In this document: positions 25,138 through 33,990 of the stretch, in pieces | How positions within the stretch are numbered: position 1 is the first letter of the stretch | Layout: each line of letters begins with the position of its first letter | Assembly (NCBI GenBank): GCA_002408125.1 | Contig: DHQO01000024.1 | Location: forward strand, 1 to 64,000 | Source: Hyphomonadaceae bacterium UBA5336 | GTDB taxonomy: Bacteria > Pseudomonadota > Alphaproteobacteria > Caulobacterales > Hyphomonadaceae | Direction: 5' to 3' | DNA length: 64,000 nt | Notes under the pieces: model-generated | Database searches by the model: none | Told to the model about the DNA's origin: nothing | The model's input: only the letters and a program-made list of their open reading frames with translations | Position numbers and translations under genes: made by a program

Positions 25138-25842
25138 TCAGCGATTATTTCCGGCGATATCGTAGAACAGCGAGAATTCGACCGGCAGGGCGCCGCGAAT
25201 ATACTGCTGTACGAAGAGGTTGTGATTGGCGATGCGCGAGCGCGGCACGAATACCACGTCGAAGCGCTGCAGGGGCCCCCAGTCGGCCAGCGCCGGGTCT
25301 TCCAGCCCATCGGCGAGGTTGAACACCGCCGTCTTTACCTCACCGCCCGGCAGGCGGCGCATGACGAAGACATCCTGCCGGTTGGCGGCATCTGTGTGCC
25401 CGCCGGCCATGATCACCGCCTGCAGCGGATCCACCTGGCCGGGCAACTCGAAGACGCCGGGGCTCATCACCGCGCCGCCGACAAAGATCTGCTGGCTGGA
25501 ATATTCCGAGACGAGGAGATCGAGGCTCGGCTCGCGCAATTGGCTGGCATAGGCCTCGCGCGCGAGCTCCGCGACATCCTCGGGCGTATAGCCGGCCGCC
25601 AGCAGCGGCGGGATCAGCGGCAGGCGGATACGTCCGTCCGGGCCGATCCGCGCGGTACGCGACAGCTCCGGCGCGCTGTAGACCGTCAGCTCCAGCACAT
25701 CGCCGGGGGCGAGCCGGTAGGGCAGGTCGCGCGGGGAATTGGCTTGCCAGGGCGTGGCGGGAAAGTCCGCACTCGGCTCGGGCGTGACGGCGCAGGCCGC
25801 CAGCAGGACGGGCAGGGCGAGCAGGCCGGTTCGCATGTCCAT
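25138..25842 (-). CDS. hfsD: Outer-membrane polysaccharide export lipoprotein (Wza/HfsD-like)
   Basis: A 234-aa lipoprotein with lipobox LLAAC at residues 13-17. The Poly_export domain (YRLAPGDVLELTVYSAPEL) is followed by one SLBB-type beta-grasp (IFVGGAVMSPGVFELPG). It would form the outer-membrane export channel for a surface polysaccharide. It is divergent from the Wzc-like gene 134 nt away. Size and neighbourhood match the holdfast secretin HfsD of stalked bacteria; the hfs naming is inference from the cluster as a whole. The start at 25842 has a GGAG upstream. Confidence 0.8.
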   Translation of the reverse strand: MDMRTGLLALPVLLAACAVTPEPSADFPATPWQANSPRDLPYRLAPGDVLELTVYSAPELSRTARIGPDGRIRLPLIPPLLAAGYTPEDVAELAREAYASQLREPSLDLLVSEYSSQQIFVGGAVMSPGVFELPGQVDPLQAVIMAGGHTDAANRQDVFVMRRLPGGEVKTAVFNLADGLEDPALADWGPLQRFDVVFVPRSRIANHNLFVQQYIRGALPVEFSLFYDIAGNNR

Positions 25843-25976
25843 TTGCGTGCGCTCCGCGACAAAAAAACCTGTCATTAGCATCGCTTTGAATGATTAAGGA
25901 AATATCAAATGGCGCGCGCCACATCTGGGTGGGAACATGCGCGCGGGGTCTCCGGCGCGATTCGCCTGGATACTCG

Positions 25977-27476
25977 ATGAGCAAGCCCATCTCGCCCGAA
26001 CGCCCTGTCTATGCGCCCCGCGCGGTGCCGGCCCGGCCGCATCTGGGGCTGGCGGATCTGGTGATTTTATTGTGGCGGGCGAAGTGGATGATGGGCCTGG
26101 TCTTCATGCTGCTGGCCAGCCTCTTCTTCCTGGCGGCCCTGCAATTGCCGACCACCTACACCGCCTCCTCGCGCCTGTTGGCGACGCTGGACGATTTTTA
26201 CGTCTACCGCCCGCTGGCCGGTGGGGAGGCAGCGGGCATCGCGCTGGAGCAGGATCAGGTGATCCAGGCCGAGATCGAATTCCTGCAGAGCCCCATCGTG
26301 CTGGCCAGCGTGATCGACCAGATCGGTTATGACCGGGCCTATCCGGAGATTGCCGAGGGCCGCCGCAAGGCGCTCGCCCGCCGGGAAAAGCCGGCCGAGC
26401 TGGTTGAACGCGAATCGCGCGAACTTGCCATCGACGCCATGGCCTCCAGCCTGACGGTCAGCGCCGCGCCGAAACGCCCGATCATCTTCACCGAATTCGA
26501 GCACAAGGACCCGCAGGTCGCGGCCGAGATGCTCAATTCGGTGATCGAGACCTATCTCAGCTACCGTACCGAACTGCTCTCCAGCGGGGCGGGCGAGAGT
26601 CTTGCCAGCCAGCGCGCAGCCTTCGAGGCCAAGCTCACCGAAGCCAATGCGGAGCTCGCGGCCTTCATGGAAACCCATGGCGTGACCAATCTCGATGCCG
26701 AGATCGAAGCGCTGCAGCGCCTGTCGGAAACCACGCGCCAGACCCTGCTGGATGTGCGGGCACGCCACCGCGCGGCGGAGAGCCAGATGCGCTCGATCGC
26801 CGGCGATCTCGCCACCACGCCGCGCGATGCCGACATCTATGTCGAGGACAGTTCCCAGCAGGCGCTGGTGGCACTGAAGCTGGAGCGGGAAGACCTGCTG
26901 GCGCGCTACACTCCGCAGGCCCAGCCGGTGCAGGCGATCAACACACGCATCGCCCAGCTCGAAGCCTTCCTTGAGGAGAACAATACGCCTGCCGGCACGG
27001 TGCGGCGCGGACCGAACCCGGTCTACCAGGCGCTGGAAACCTCCCATTCCACATTGGAGGCCGATACCCGCGCCCTGCAGGGCCAGGCCGCCGAACTGGA
27101 TAGCCAGCTGGAAGAGATCAATGCACGCCGGACCGCGCTCACCGCGCTGGTGCCGGAATGGCGCGCCCTGCAGCGCGAGCACGATCTCGCCGAGGCCAAT
27201 GTGCGCGACTATGCGACCCGCGAGAGCCAGGCTCAGGCGCGTACCGAACTTTCCCGCCAGAACGGGGACAATATCCGCGTGCTGGAACCGGCCCGTGCGC
27301 CGGTGAAGGGCTCCAGCCTGAAGCTGCTCGTTGCCGCTGCTGGTGTCCTCTTTGCCGGTTTCACAGCGCTGATGGCGGGGCTTGCCTATGCCGTCACGCG
27401 CCGCGGTTTTGCCACGCCCGCCGCGCTGGAGCGTTCCATCGGCATCAGCGTGCTCGACGCCGTGGAGGCCCGCTGA
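25977..27476 (+). CDS. hfsA: Polysaccharide chain-length determinant / co-polymerase (Wzz-Wzc type, HfsA-like)
   Basis: A 499-aa inner-membrane protein. There is a membrane segment at residues ~37-57 (MMGLVFMLLASLFFLAAL) and a second near 446-471. Between them lies a long coiled-coil periplasmic domain with many Glu/Gln heptads (EAKLTEANAELAAFMETHGV). There is no cytoplasmic kinase domain; that function is on the next gene. I place the start at ATG 25977 because the upstream frame from 25890 has no plausible ribosome-binding site, though the site before 25977 is also weak. The TGA overlaps the next ATG. Confidence 0.85.
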   Translation: MSKPISPERPVYAPRAVPARPHLGLADLVILLWRAKWMMGLVFMLLASLFFLAALQLPTTYTASSRLLATLDDFYVYRPLAGGEAAGIALEQDQVIQAEIEFLQSPIVLASVIDQIGYDRAYPEIAEGRRKALARREKPAELVERESRELAIDAMASSLTVSAAPKRPIIFTEFEHKDPQVAAEMLNSVIETYLSYRTELLSSGAGESLASQRAAFEAKLTEANAELAAFMETHGVTNLDAEIEALQRLSETTRQTLLDVRARHRAAESQMRSIAGDLATTPRDADIYVEDSSQQALVALKLEREDLLARYTPQAQPVQAINTRIAQLEAFLEENNTPAGTVRRGPNPVYQALETSHSTLEADTRALQGQAAELDSQLEEINARRTALTALVPEWRALQREHDLAEANVRDYATRESQAQARTELSRQNGDNIRVLEPARAPVKGSSLKLLVAAAGVLFAGFTALMAGLAYAVTRRGFATPAALERSIGISVLDAVEAR

Positions 27477-28177
27477 TGAGCGCGCATGGCGACTATTCCG
27501 GCGTGATCCGCGCCGCTGGCCGGGTCGGGCCGCCCCAGGGTGGGCGCGCGGTGATGTTCGTCACCCCCGACGATGCCGCTGCCGTGCGCGAGGCCGCCAT
27601 CGGCTTTGCCCGCCAGGTCGGCGAGCGGTCCGAGAAACCGGCCTGGCTGCTCGATCTCGATTTCCGTGGCAATGGTGTGTTCCACCATCTCGATGTGGTC
27701 GCCCGAAACGACAAGGAACGCCCGGGCCGGGCCTTCAGCGCCGCGCTCGACGCTCCGCCGATTTACAAGCCGGTTGGCCGGCGGATCGTCGCGACGCTTG
27801 GCGAGGTCAATCCGACCAAGCTGCTCAGCGTGCATGAGATGCCGGGCCAGAACCTCTTCGTCTCGCGCTTCCGTTCCGAAGCCGTGGCCGAGGGCCAGAA
27901 ACTGGCACTCAACCGCTCGCCGGGCTGGTGGCAGGCCGCGCGCACCAAGGCGAGCTGGATCGTGGTCCACGCCCTGCCGCTTTCAAAGGCCGGCGCCGCG
28001 CTCAGTTTCTGCCGCGATGTCGACGGCGTGGTGCTGGTGGTGAAGGCCGACGAGACGCCACTGGAGGATGTCGCCGCCATGCGCGAGGAGGTCGAGGCTG
28101 CGGGCGGCTTTGTGCTCGGCGCCGTGCTGCAGGGCGTGCGCGCGGATGCACGGCTGATCTCACGGGTCGCGGCGTGA
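27476..28177 (+). CDS. hfsB: BY-kinase-like protein with degenerate nucleotide-binding motifs (HfsB-like)
   Basis: A 233-aa cytosolic protein in the position where Wzc systems have the BY-kinase domain. It keeps the family layout, including a recognisable Walker A' (AWLLDLDFRGNG, residues 57-68). At the P-loop position it reads FVTPDDAAAVREA instead of GXXXXGKS/T, and the Walker B Asp is replaced in WIVVHALPLSK. No C-terminal Tyr cluster is present. It is therefore unlikely to bind ATP in the usual way and may be a structural partner of the preceding co-polymerase. The TGA overlaps the next gene's GTG. Confidence 0.75.
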   Translation: MSAHGDYSGVIRAAGRVGPPQGGRAVMFVTPDDAAAVREAAIGFARQVGERSEKPAWLLDLDFRGNGVFHHLDVVARNDKERPGRAFSAALDAPPIYKPVGRRIVATLGEVNPTKLLSVHEMPGQNLFVSRFRSEAVAEGQKLALNRSPGWWQAARTKASWIVVHALPLSKAGAALSFCRDVDGVVLVVKADETPLEDVAAMREEVEAAGGFVLGAVLQGVRADARLISRVAA

Positions 28178-29484
28178 GCCAGCCGCCCGCCGCGCCGGCG
28201 AGCCTCGCTTCGCATGCGGGAAAGATTGCGCTCGCGGCGACGGTGCTCTGCGTCGTCCTGTTTTCCGAAGGCCTTATCCAGCGCCTGATCGCGCCGGAAA
28301 TGTCCGATGACGGCAACCCGATCCTGCGGGTCATGTGGCTGCCGGTCTATGCCATCGTCATGGGGCTGGCGCTCAGCCAGTGGCGCGAGATTCTGGCGCT
28401 GGTCCTGCGCGTGCCGTTCCTCATGATCCTCGTGGCGCTGGCGGCGGTGTCCTTTGTCTGGTCCATCGATCCGGGGCTCAGCCTCAGGCGCGGCATCTCT
28501 GTCAGCATGACGACCCTGTTCGGGCTCTATCTCGCCGCGCGGTTTTCCTGGATCGACCTCATACGCCTCATGGGCGCGATCTGGCTGTGCCTCGCTTTGG
28601 TGAGCTTTTGTGCCGGCATTCTCACGCCCGGCTTTGCCCGCGATTATGAGATCCATATCGGCGCCTGGCGGGGCTTCTGGTTCGAGAAGAACACGCTGGG
28701 CGGGCACATGTCGCGCGCCGGCTTCCTGCTGGCTTTCCTGGCGCTGGTGGATACCCGCCGGCGGATGGTCTGGCTGTTCGGCACCGGGGTGGCGACATTG
28801 CTCGTCCTGCTCTCCACGTCTGCGACGGCCCTGATGGGCCTGATGCTGGGGGTCGGCGCGGTGATTGCCGGCGCCATCCTCCAGTCCGGGCAGTTGCGCG
28901 CCGTCGCGCTGATCTGGGCCGGCACGGCGCTGGTGGCGGGACTTGCCGGCTTCATCCTGCTCTGGCCGGAGGTCTTCTTCGAGCTGATCGGCAAGGACCC
29001 CAGCCTCACCGGGCGGACCGATATCTGGGTCGCCCTGGTCGACACCATCGCCGCGCGGCCATGGCTCGGCTACGGCTATGGCGCGTTCTGGAACCCGGTT
29101 TCGGAGCCGGCCTACTGGGTGCGCATCAGCGTGGAATGGGCCGCGCCGACCGCCCATAATGGCTGGCTCGACATCGCGCTTTCTGTGGGTGTGACCGGTG
29201 TCGTGCTGTTCGCCATCAGCTTCGGGGCAACCTTGTTGCGCGCCATCCGCCTCGGCCTGCAGCACCGTTTCGCGATCTTCGCGCTCGGCTATCTCGCCCA
29301 GCTCGGCCTGTTCAGCTTTTCCGAAAGCATCCTGCTCGAACAGAACAGCCTGGTCTGGGTGACCTATGTCGCCCTCGCGGCGCTGATGGCCAGGGGCGTG
29401 AGCGAGACCGGCCGGGTCGAGCGCCCGGCGCGGCTGGACCTAGCTCGCCAGCGACTGCGGTGGCAGGGGGGCGGGCTCATCTGA
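28174..29484 (+). CDS. hfsC: O-antigen polymerase/ligase-type membrane protein (Wzy, HfsC-like)
   Basis: A 436-aa polytopic protein with about ten to twelve membrane segments. The long periplasmic loop carries LIGKDPSLTGRTDIWVALVD and PWLGYGYGAFW, the family pattern of the Wzy_C domain. It would polymerise lipid-linked repeat units. The start is GTG at 28174, overlapping the upstream stop (GTGA). Its 3' end overlaps the convergent glycosyltransferase gene by 45 nt. Confidence 0.85.
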   Translation: MSQPPAAPASLASHAGKIALAATVLCVVLFSEGLIQRLIAPEMSDDGNPILRVMWLPVYAIVMGLALSQWREILALVLRVPFLMILVALAAVSFVWSIDPGLSLRRGISVSMTTLFGLYLAARFSWIDLIRLMGAIWLCLALVSFCAGILTPGFARDYEIHIGAWRGFWFEKNTLGGHMSRAGFLLAFLALVDTRRRMVWLFGTGVATLLVLLSTSATALMGLMLGVGAVIAGAILQSGQLRAVALIWAGTALVAGLAGFILLWPEVFFELIGKDPSLTGRTDIWVALVDTIAARPWLGYGYGAFWNPVSEPAYWVRISVEWAAPTAHNGWLDIALSVGVTGVVLFAISFGATLLRAIRLGLQHRFAIFALGYLAQLGLFSFSESILLEQNSLVWVTYVALAALMARGVSETGRVERPARLDLARQRLRWQGGGLI

Positions 29485-30456
29485 GGCGGTGTCCGTCATC
29501 GCCACTGAAAGTGTCTGTCCGGGCGACTGGCTGGCGCCGTAGAACAGGTGGCGCGGCCACCAGATCAGCTTGCCATAGCCCTGCGCGGCGCGGTTGAGCC
29601 ACACGGCACGTTTCGGCAGGCGCACGGCCCATGCCAGGCCCGTGATCACGCCGAACACGGCCAGCTGGCCGGCCCCCACGCACATCCAGAACACCAGCTG
29701 GGCATAGTCGCCACCTTCACAGGCAAGTCGGCTCGGACCCTGTCCATAGGCCACGGCGCGGCGGATGGTGTAGCTGAGTTTGGCGCGCGCAGTCGGCACA
29801 TGTTCCCAGACGCGGGCACGGCTCGCCCACGCGAACCGGCCCTTCATGCGCTGGACCTCGCTGAAGAGATTGTCGTCCTCGCCGCCAGTCTCGTTTGTGC
29901 GCGCATCGAAGAGCGGGCGACGGGCCGGCAGCTGGCCAAGATCGAGCAGGGAATTGCCGCAGCCGAAAAAGGTCGGGATCAGGCCCTCAGGCAGGTCCGG
30001 GTCGCGCGAGAAGAAGGCCTGGAAATGCGCCCGGTGGTCGGTCACATGCTCGGGCAGGGCGGTATCGACCGGGCCGAACACGACGCTGGCGGCGGTGTTG
30101 GCGCGGGTGCGCATCAGTTCGGCGAGCCAGGTTTCCGGCGCGCTCTGGTCATCATCCAGGAAGGCGACCAGCGGTGTGGCAACCGCATCAATGGCCATGT
30201 TGCGGGCATTGGCAACGCCCGGATCCGGGCAGTGCAGGATCACCACGCTGAGCGTCTCGGGCGCCTCCAGGGCGAAATTCATCGCCGGGTGCAGCGAAGA
30301 GCCGGTGGTGTCGTTGTCGACAATGATCAGGTTCGCGCAGGCCGCATCGAGATAGGTCTGCCTGAACACGCTGTGCATGGCGCGCAAGAGGTCATAAGGC
30401 CGGCGGAAGGTCGGGATGACCACCGTCACAAGGGCGGGGGGGAGCGGGGCCGTCAT
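29440..30456 (-). CDS. Family 2 glycosyltransferase with C-terminal membrane segments
   Basis: A 338-aa GT-A enzyme starting VTVVIPTFRRPYDLLRAMHS, with the metal-binding DDD in VAFLDDDQSAPE and an acidic catalytic region near NETGGEDDNLF. Residues ~245-280 hold one or two hydrophobic segments, suggesting membrane association. It is the last gene of the - strand synthesis operon. By position and type it is a candidate HfsG-like enzyme, but the sugar donor is not determinable. It overlaps the deacetylase gene by 4 nt. Confidence 0.87.
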   Translation of the reverse strand: MTAPLPPALVTVVIPTFRRPYDLLRAMHSVFRQTYLDAACANLIIVDNDTTGSSLHPAMNFALEAPETLSVVILHCPDPGVANARNMAIDAVATPLVAFLDDDQSAPETWLAELMRTRANTAASVVFGPVDTALPEHVTDHRAHFQAFFSRDPDLPEGLIPTFFGCGNSLLDLGQLPARRPLFDARTNETGGEDDNLFSEVQRMKGRFAWASRARVWEHVPTARAKLSYTIRRAVAYGQGPSRLACEGGDYAQLVFWMCVGAGQLAVFGVITGLAWAVRLPKRAVWLNRAAQGYGKLIWWPRHLFYGASQSPGQTLSVAMTDTASDEPAPLPPQSLAS

Positions 30457-31241
30457 CCTGCAGCGTCCATGATCTTGTCGAGGGCCTCAGACGGGGTCAC
30501 CAGGGCGGCGCCACTGTCGCGGGCCCTGCGCACCAGGGTCGAAAGCACGTGTGGTTTGATGTCGAACGGGCTGGCATTGTCCGTGACGCCGTGGGTGAAG
30601 AAGATCAGCCAGGCCGACTGGCGCGCGGCGGTCTCGATCAGGGTGGAGGCGCGGGCGACCGAGGCCTCGTCGTCGCCGAGCTCATAGGCGCGCAGCTGCA
30701 TGGCATCGCTGCCCTTGCGATTGACGCCCGAGAGCACGCCGCGGCAGGCATCGAACCGGTCGGCCAGCTCGCGTTTCAGCTCGGTATGGGTCTCGCCATA
30801 GGGATAGGCGAACTGGCGGACCGGTTGGGTCACGCCGATCGCCTTCATCTGGTCTTCATTGTGGGCGATGTCGGCCAGCGCGGCATGGGTGGATGCCTTT
30901 GCGCAGTCCAGGTGGGTCATGGTGTGCGCGCCGATCTCGTGGCCTGCGCGCTCCAGGTGGACGATGTCACGCTCTGTGAAATAGGGTCCGCTCGGGCCTT
31001 GCTGTCCGAGTAGGCCCGTGCAGGCATAATAGCAGCCCCTGGCGCCGAAACGTTCCAGGATGCTGGCGCCGGTCTCGGCCGCAGAGCGGGGGAAATCGTC
31101 GAAGGTGAAGCTGATCATCGCCTGCGGCGGATGAGCCGGCAGCGGGGCGACGGCCTGCCACTGGGTCAGGCGACGGCGCAGCCGGGCGGGCAGGTCGCGA
31201 GAGGGCTCGTAGCCGGCGGAATTGATGGAAAGGGCACTCAT
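30453..31241 (-). CDS. hfsH: NodB-type polysaccharide deacetylase (HfsH-like)
   Basis: A 262-aa carbohydrate esterase family 4 protein. The catalytic motif TFDDF places Asp48 and Asp49, and the zinc ligands are His106 and His110 in HTMTHLDC. The FAYPYGE motif follows. In holdfast systems the equivalent enzyme deacetylates GlcNAc units and makes the polymer adhesive. There is no signal peptide, consistent with action on a cytoplasmic or lipid-linked intermediate. It overlaps both neighbours by 4 nt. Confidence 0.87.
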   Translation of the reverse strand: MSALSINSAGYEPSRDLPARLRRRLTQWQAVAPLPAHPPQAMISFTFDDFPRSAAETGASILERFGARGCYYACTGLLGQQGPSGPYFTERDIVHLERAGHEIGAHTMTHLDCAKASTHAALADIAHNEDQMKAIGVTQPVRQFAYPYGETHTELKRELADRFDACRGVLSGVNRKGSDAMQLRAYELGDDEASVARASTLIETAARQSAWLIFFTHGVTDNASPFDIKPHVLSTLVRRARDSGAALVTPSEALDKIMDAAG

Positions 31242-32209
31242 GACAGGGCTCCCGCATAGATGAGGGCGCGATAGAATTTCAGGGCGAAGAGGCGGATCCG
31301 GCCGGGCAGCTTGTGAGACTGGGCGGCGGCTTCGAACAGGTCGGTGAGCGGCTTTCGAACTGGGCCGAGCAGGCGCAGGCGGCGGGCCAGGCGGTAGAGC
31401 GCCATAGTCCGGGCCGAAGCCGGATGGCGGGCAACGAGCCGGGCGAAGTTTTCCGCCGAGCTGGCATATTTGGCCAGCAGCGCATCGTCATTGTCGAGAC
31501 CAAGATGGGTGGCGGTGTTGTCAATGTGATGGACCGGATACTGGCGCGCGACGCTCAGGCCCCAGTCGACATCCTCCCAGCCCCAGCCCTTGTAGCCATT
31601 GTCGAAGGCCACGGCGCCGAGAACTTCGCGGTGCACCAGGATGTTGGAGGTGAAGACGAACCGGCCCGGATCGCGCAGGCGATCGTTTGCGGTGAGGCAT
31701 TCAGAGCGCATTGACTGCATGGCATGCAGGGTCTGGTCCGGTGTCGGGCGGGTGCGCTTGAGGCTGAAGCCGCCTGCGACGACAGACGGCTGGGGCGTGC
31801 GCGCCACGGTATCGAGATAGCGCGCCAGGAAGAGATGGTCGTCGGGCAGCATGTCGGCATCCAGCAGCAGCACCCAGTCGGTGGCCGCTTCGGCCAGCAG
31901 GCGGTTGCGCGCTTCGGCGCGTCCGACATTCTTCGGCGAGGTCACAAGGCGGGTTTCGCCGGGATAGTTCGCCAGGGCCAGGCTCAGCGCCTCGGTCAGG
32001 GCGGTATCACGCGAACCGTCATCGAAGACCACGAGCCGGGTCTCGTCGGCGCCGGCACAGGCCGACAGCGCCTGGATCAGCCGGCTGGCATCGTCATGAT
32101 AGGTCGGCACGAGCACGGTCAGCATGAAGCGCGAGGCGGGCTCGGCGGCAGCCTCCTCGGTCGGTCGGACCATGTCTCCAAAGACAAGCTGGTTCAGTGT
32201 CACTTCCAT
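31238..32209 (-). CDS. Family 2 glycosyltransferase
   Basis: A 323-aa GT-A enzyme with LTVLVPTYHDDASRLIQAL, a D-x-D type WVLLLDADMLPDD, and the late acidic motif GYKGWGWEDVDWGL that provides the catalytic base in chondroitin-synthase-like GT2 enzymes. It is within the four-gene - strand operon, 13 nt after the initiating transferase. It may be the HfsL-type enzyme of a holdfast pathway. Confidence 0.87.
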   Translation of the reverse strand: MEVTLNQLVFGDMVRPTEEAAAEPASRFMLTVLVPTYHDDASRLIQALSACAGADETRLVVFDDGSRDTALTEALSLALANYPGETRLVTSPKNVGRAEARNRLLAEAATDWVLLLDADMLPDDHLFLARYLDTVARTPQPSVVAGGFSLKRTRPTPDQTLHAMQSMRSECLTANDRLRDPGRFVFTSNILVHREVLGAVAFDNGYKGWGWEDVDWGLSVARQYPVHHIDNTATHLGLDNDDALLAKYASSAENFARLVARHPASARTMALYRLARRLRLLGPVRKPLTDLFEAAAQSHKLPGRIRLFALKFYRALIYAGALS

Positions 32210-32222
32210 ATCAGCCCCCGCT

Positions 32223-33773
32223 TCACCGCTGTGCCGTGCGATCGCCCAGCAGACACGGGGCGGTCATCAGCATGATGTAGAGATCGAGCCAGAAGGAGGC
32301 CCGGTTGACGTATTCCAGGTCGAGGCGCACGCGCTCGCGCATCTCTTCCTTGGTGTGGACCGGCCCACGCGAGCCATGCACCTGGGCCCAGCCTGTCAGG
32401 CCGGGTTTCACCCGGTGGCGGTGGGCATAGTCGCCGACAATGGCGTGCACTTCGGTCTGCTCGGTGGTCATGCCGACCGCGTGCGGGCGCGGGCCGACCA
32501 GCGACATCTCCCCGCGCAGCACATTGATCAGCTGCGGCAGCTCGTCGAGCGAGTATTTGCGGATGATGGCCCCGACGCGGGTCACGCGTGTATCGCCGGC
32601 AAAGGTCTGCGCGGTCATCGCGATCTCGGCGGCGCGGTCGGGCTTCATGGAGCGGAACTTCCAGACGCGGATGATCTGGTTGTTGAAGCCGTGGCGGCGC
32701 TGGCGGAAGAAGATCGGGCCGGCGCCTTCCAGGCGAATGGCGGCGGCGATCATGGCCAGTACGGGGCTGAATGCGATCAGCAGGCCGAGCGAGAAGACGA
32801 TATCAGCCGCGCGCTTGATGAGGATGCGGCCAAGATCCTGCGGTCGGCCGGAGATATAGGCCGCCGGGGAATTGGCGATCTGCGACAGGCTCTCGGTTTC
32901 CGGGTCGAAGCCGGCAAGATCAAGCAGCAGCACGATACGCTGGGGCAGGATGCGCAGGCGGTCGACCAGGGTGCGCACACGCTCGCGCGCCTCGCTCGTC
33001 ACCGTGACGACGATCCGGTCCATGTTCGGCAGGTCCTGCCAGCTCATCAGGTCCTCGATGCGGCCCAGCACCGGCACGCCCTCGATATCGGTGGGCGCGC
33101 GCGAGAGGCGGTCGTCGAACACGCCGACAATGTTGAGCTCACGCGTGGCGGCATTGCGGGCGATCAGCTTGCGGGCATTGTGGGTAGCGCCGACGATGAC
33201 GACATTCTCGCTCATCCGCCCGCTGCGCACGAAGGTGGCGACCAGCAGCGAAAACCCGAAATGCAGCACGTTCAGAGACAGCCACAGGAGCAGGGCGAGC
33301 GGCCCAGCGACGTGAATGGCGGTGTGCGGCCAGAAGCGCGACATGGTCAGCACGGTGATGATCAGCATCATGCCGCAGATATTCGCGGCCTGGATAGCGC
33401 GGCCATTGGCCAGGCCGCGGGCCTCGACATTCCACGCGCCGGAGACCGAAAGACCGGTCAGCGTCACGATGGCCATGGCGATATAGGGCAGGAGGGTCTG
33501 AAGCTGTGCTTCCATCAGCAGCGTGCCGGAAGACTGCAGGTGAAGTGCGCAGACAAGACCGATGACGAGGCCGTCGGCCAGGCGCAGGCCGACACGCAAG
33601 AGGCCGGCCGGAATCCGTGCGCCGCGGCGCAGATTGGCGCGGGGGCTATCGGCCCCCAGATGAGCTTCCAGGGCACGCTGTCCGGGCCGGGACATGCCGG
33701 CCACGGCAGCAGGGATCTGCAGGTTGGATTGAGCCCCGATATTCGAGTTGCTCCATCCGGTAGGCGTGCCCAT
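32223..33773 (-). CDS. hfsE: Undecaprenyl-phosphate glycosyl-1-phosphate transferase (WcaJ/HfsE-like)
   Basis: A 516-aa enzyme that starts repeat-unit synthesis by moving a hexose-1-phosphate onto undecaprenyl phosphate. It has four N-terminal membrane segments (residues ~60-190) and a Rossmann-like CoA-binding segment (VVIVGATHNARKLIARN). The C-terminal sugar-transferase domain includes KFRSM, DELPQLINVLRGEMSLVGPR and GLTGWAQVHGSRG. The start at 33773 has GAGGA 7 nt upstream; the further-upstream start at 33830 is not supported. It is the first gene of the operon. Confidence 0.88.
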   Translation of the reverse strand: MGTPTGWSNSNIGAQSNLQIPAAVAGMSRPGQRALEAHLGADSPRANLRRGARIPAGLLRVGLRLADGLVIGLVCALHLQSSGTLLMEAQLQTLLPYIAMAIVTLTGLSVSGAWNVEARGLANGRAIQAANICGMMLIITVLTMSRFWPHTAIHVAGPLALLLWLSLNVLHFGFSLLVATFVRSGRMSENVVIVGATHNARKLIARNAATRELNIVGVFDDRLSRAPTDIEGVPVLGRIEDLMSWQDLPNMDRIVVTVTSEARERVRTLVDRLRILPQRIVLLLDLAGFDPETESLSQIANSPAAYISGRPQDLGRILIKRAADIVFSLGLLIAFSPVLAMIAAAIRLEGAGPIFFRQRRHGFNNQIIRVWKFRSMKPDRAAEIAMTAQTFAGDTRVTRVGAIIRKYSLDELPQLINVLRGEMSLVGPRPHAVGMTTEQTEVHAIVGDYAHRHRVKPGLTGWAQVHGSRGPVHTKEEMRERVRLDLEYVNRASFWLDLYIMLMTAPCLLGDRTAQR

Positions 33774-33990
33774 TTGCGTATCCTCGTTTCGGTGCGCAGG
33801 GCAGGGTGTCCCAGATTGCACCGTTTCCACTCGTTCGCTTGAACAGTTTGCAATCGAGCTGCCACTCGCCTTGTTGGCGAAAGATGGCAGGGTAAAAAGG
33901 CATGCAAATCCCCCTCGATCAGGCGGGCTCTGGTCATTTGCCTCAGATGACGGTTAATGAGGGCAACCTGTTCCCCATTATGGAGTCCCC

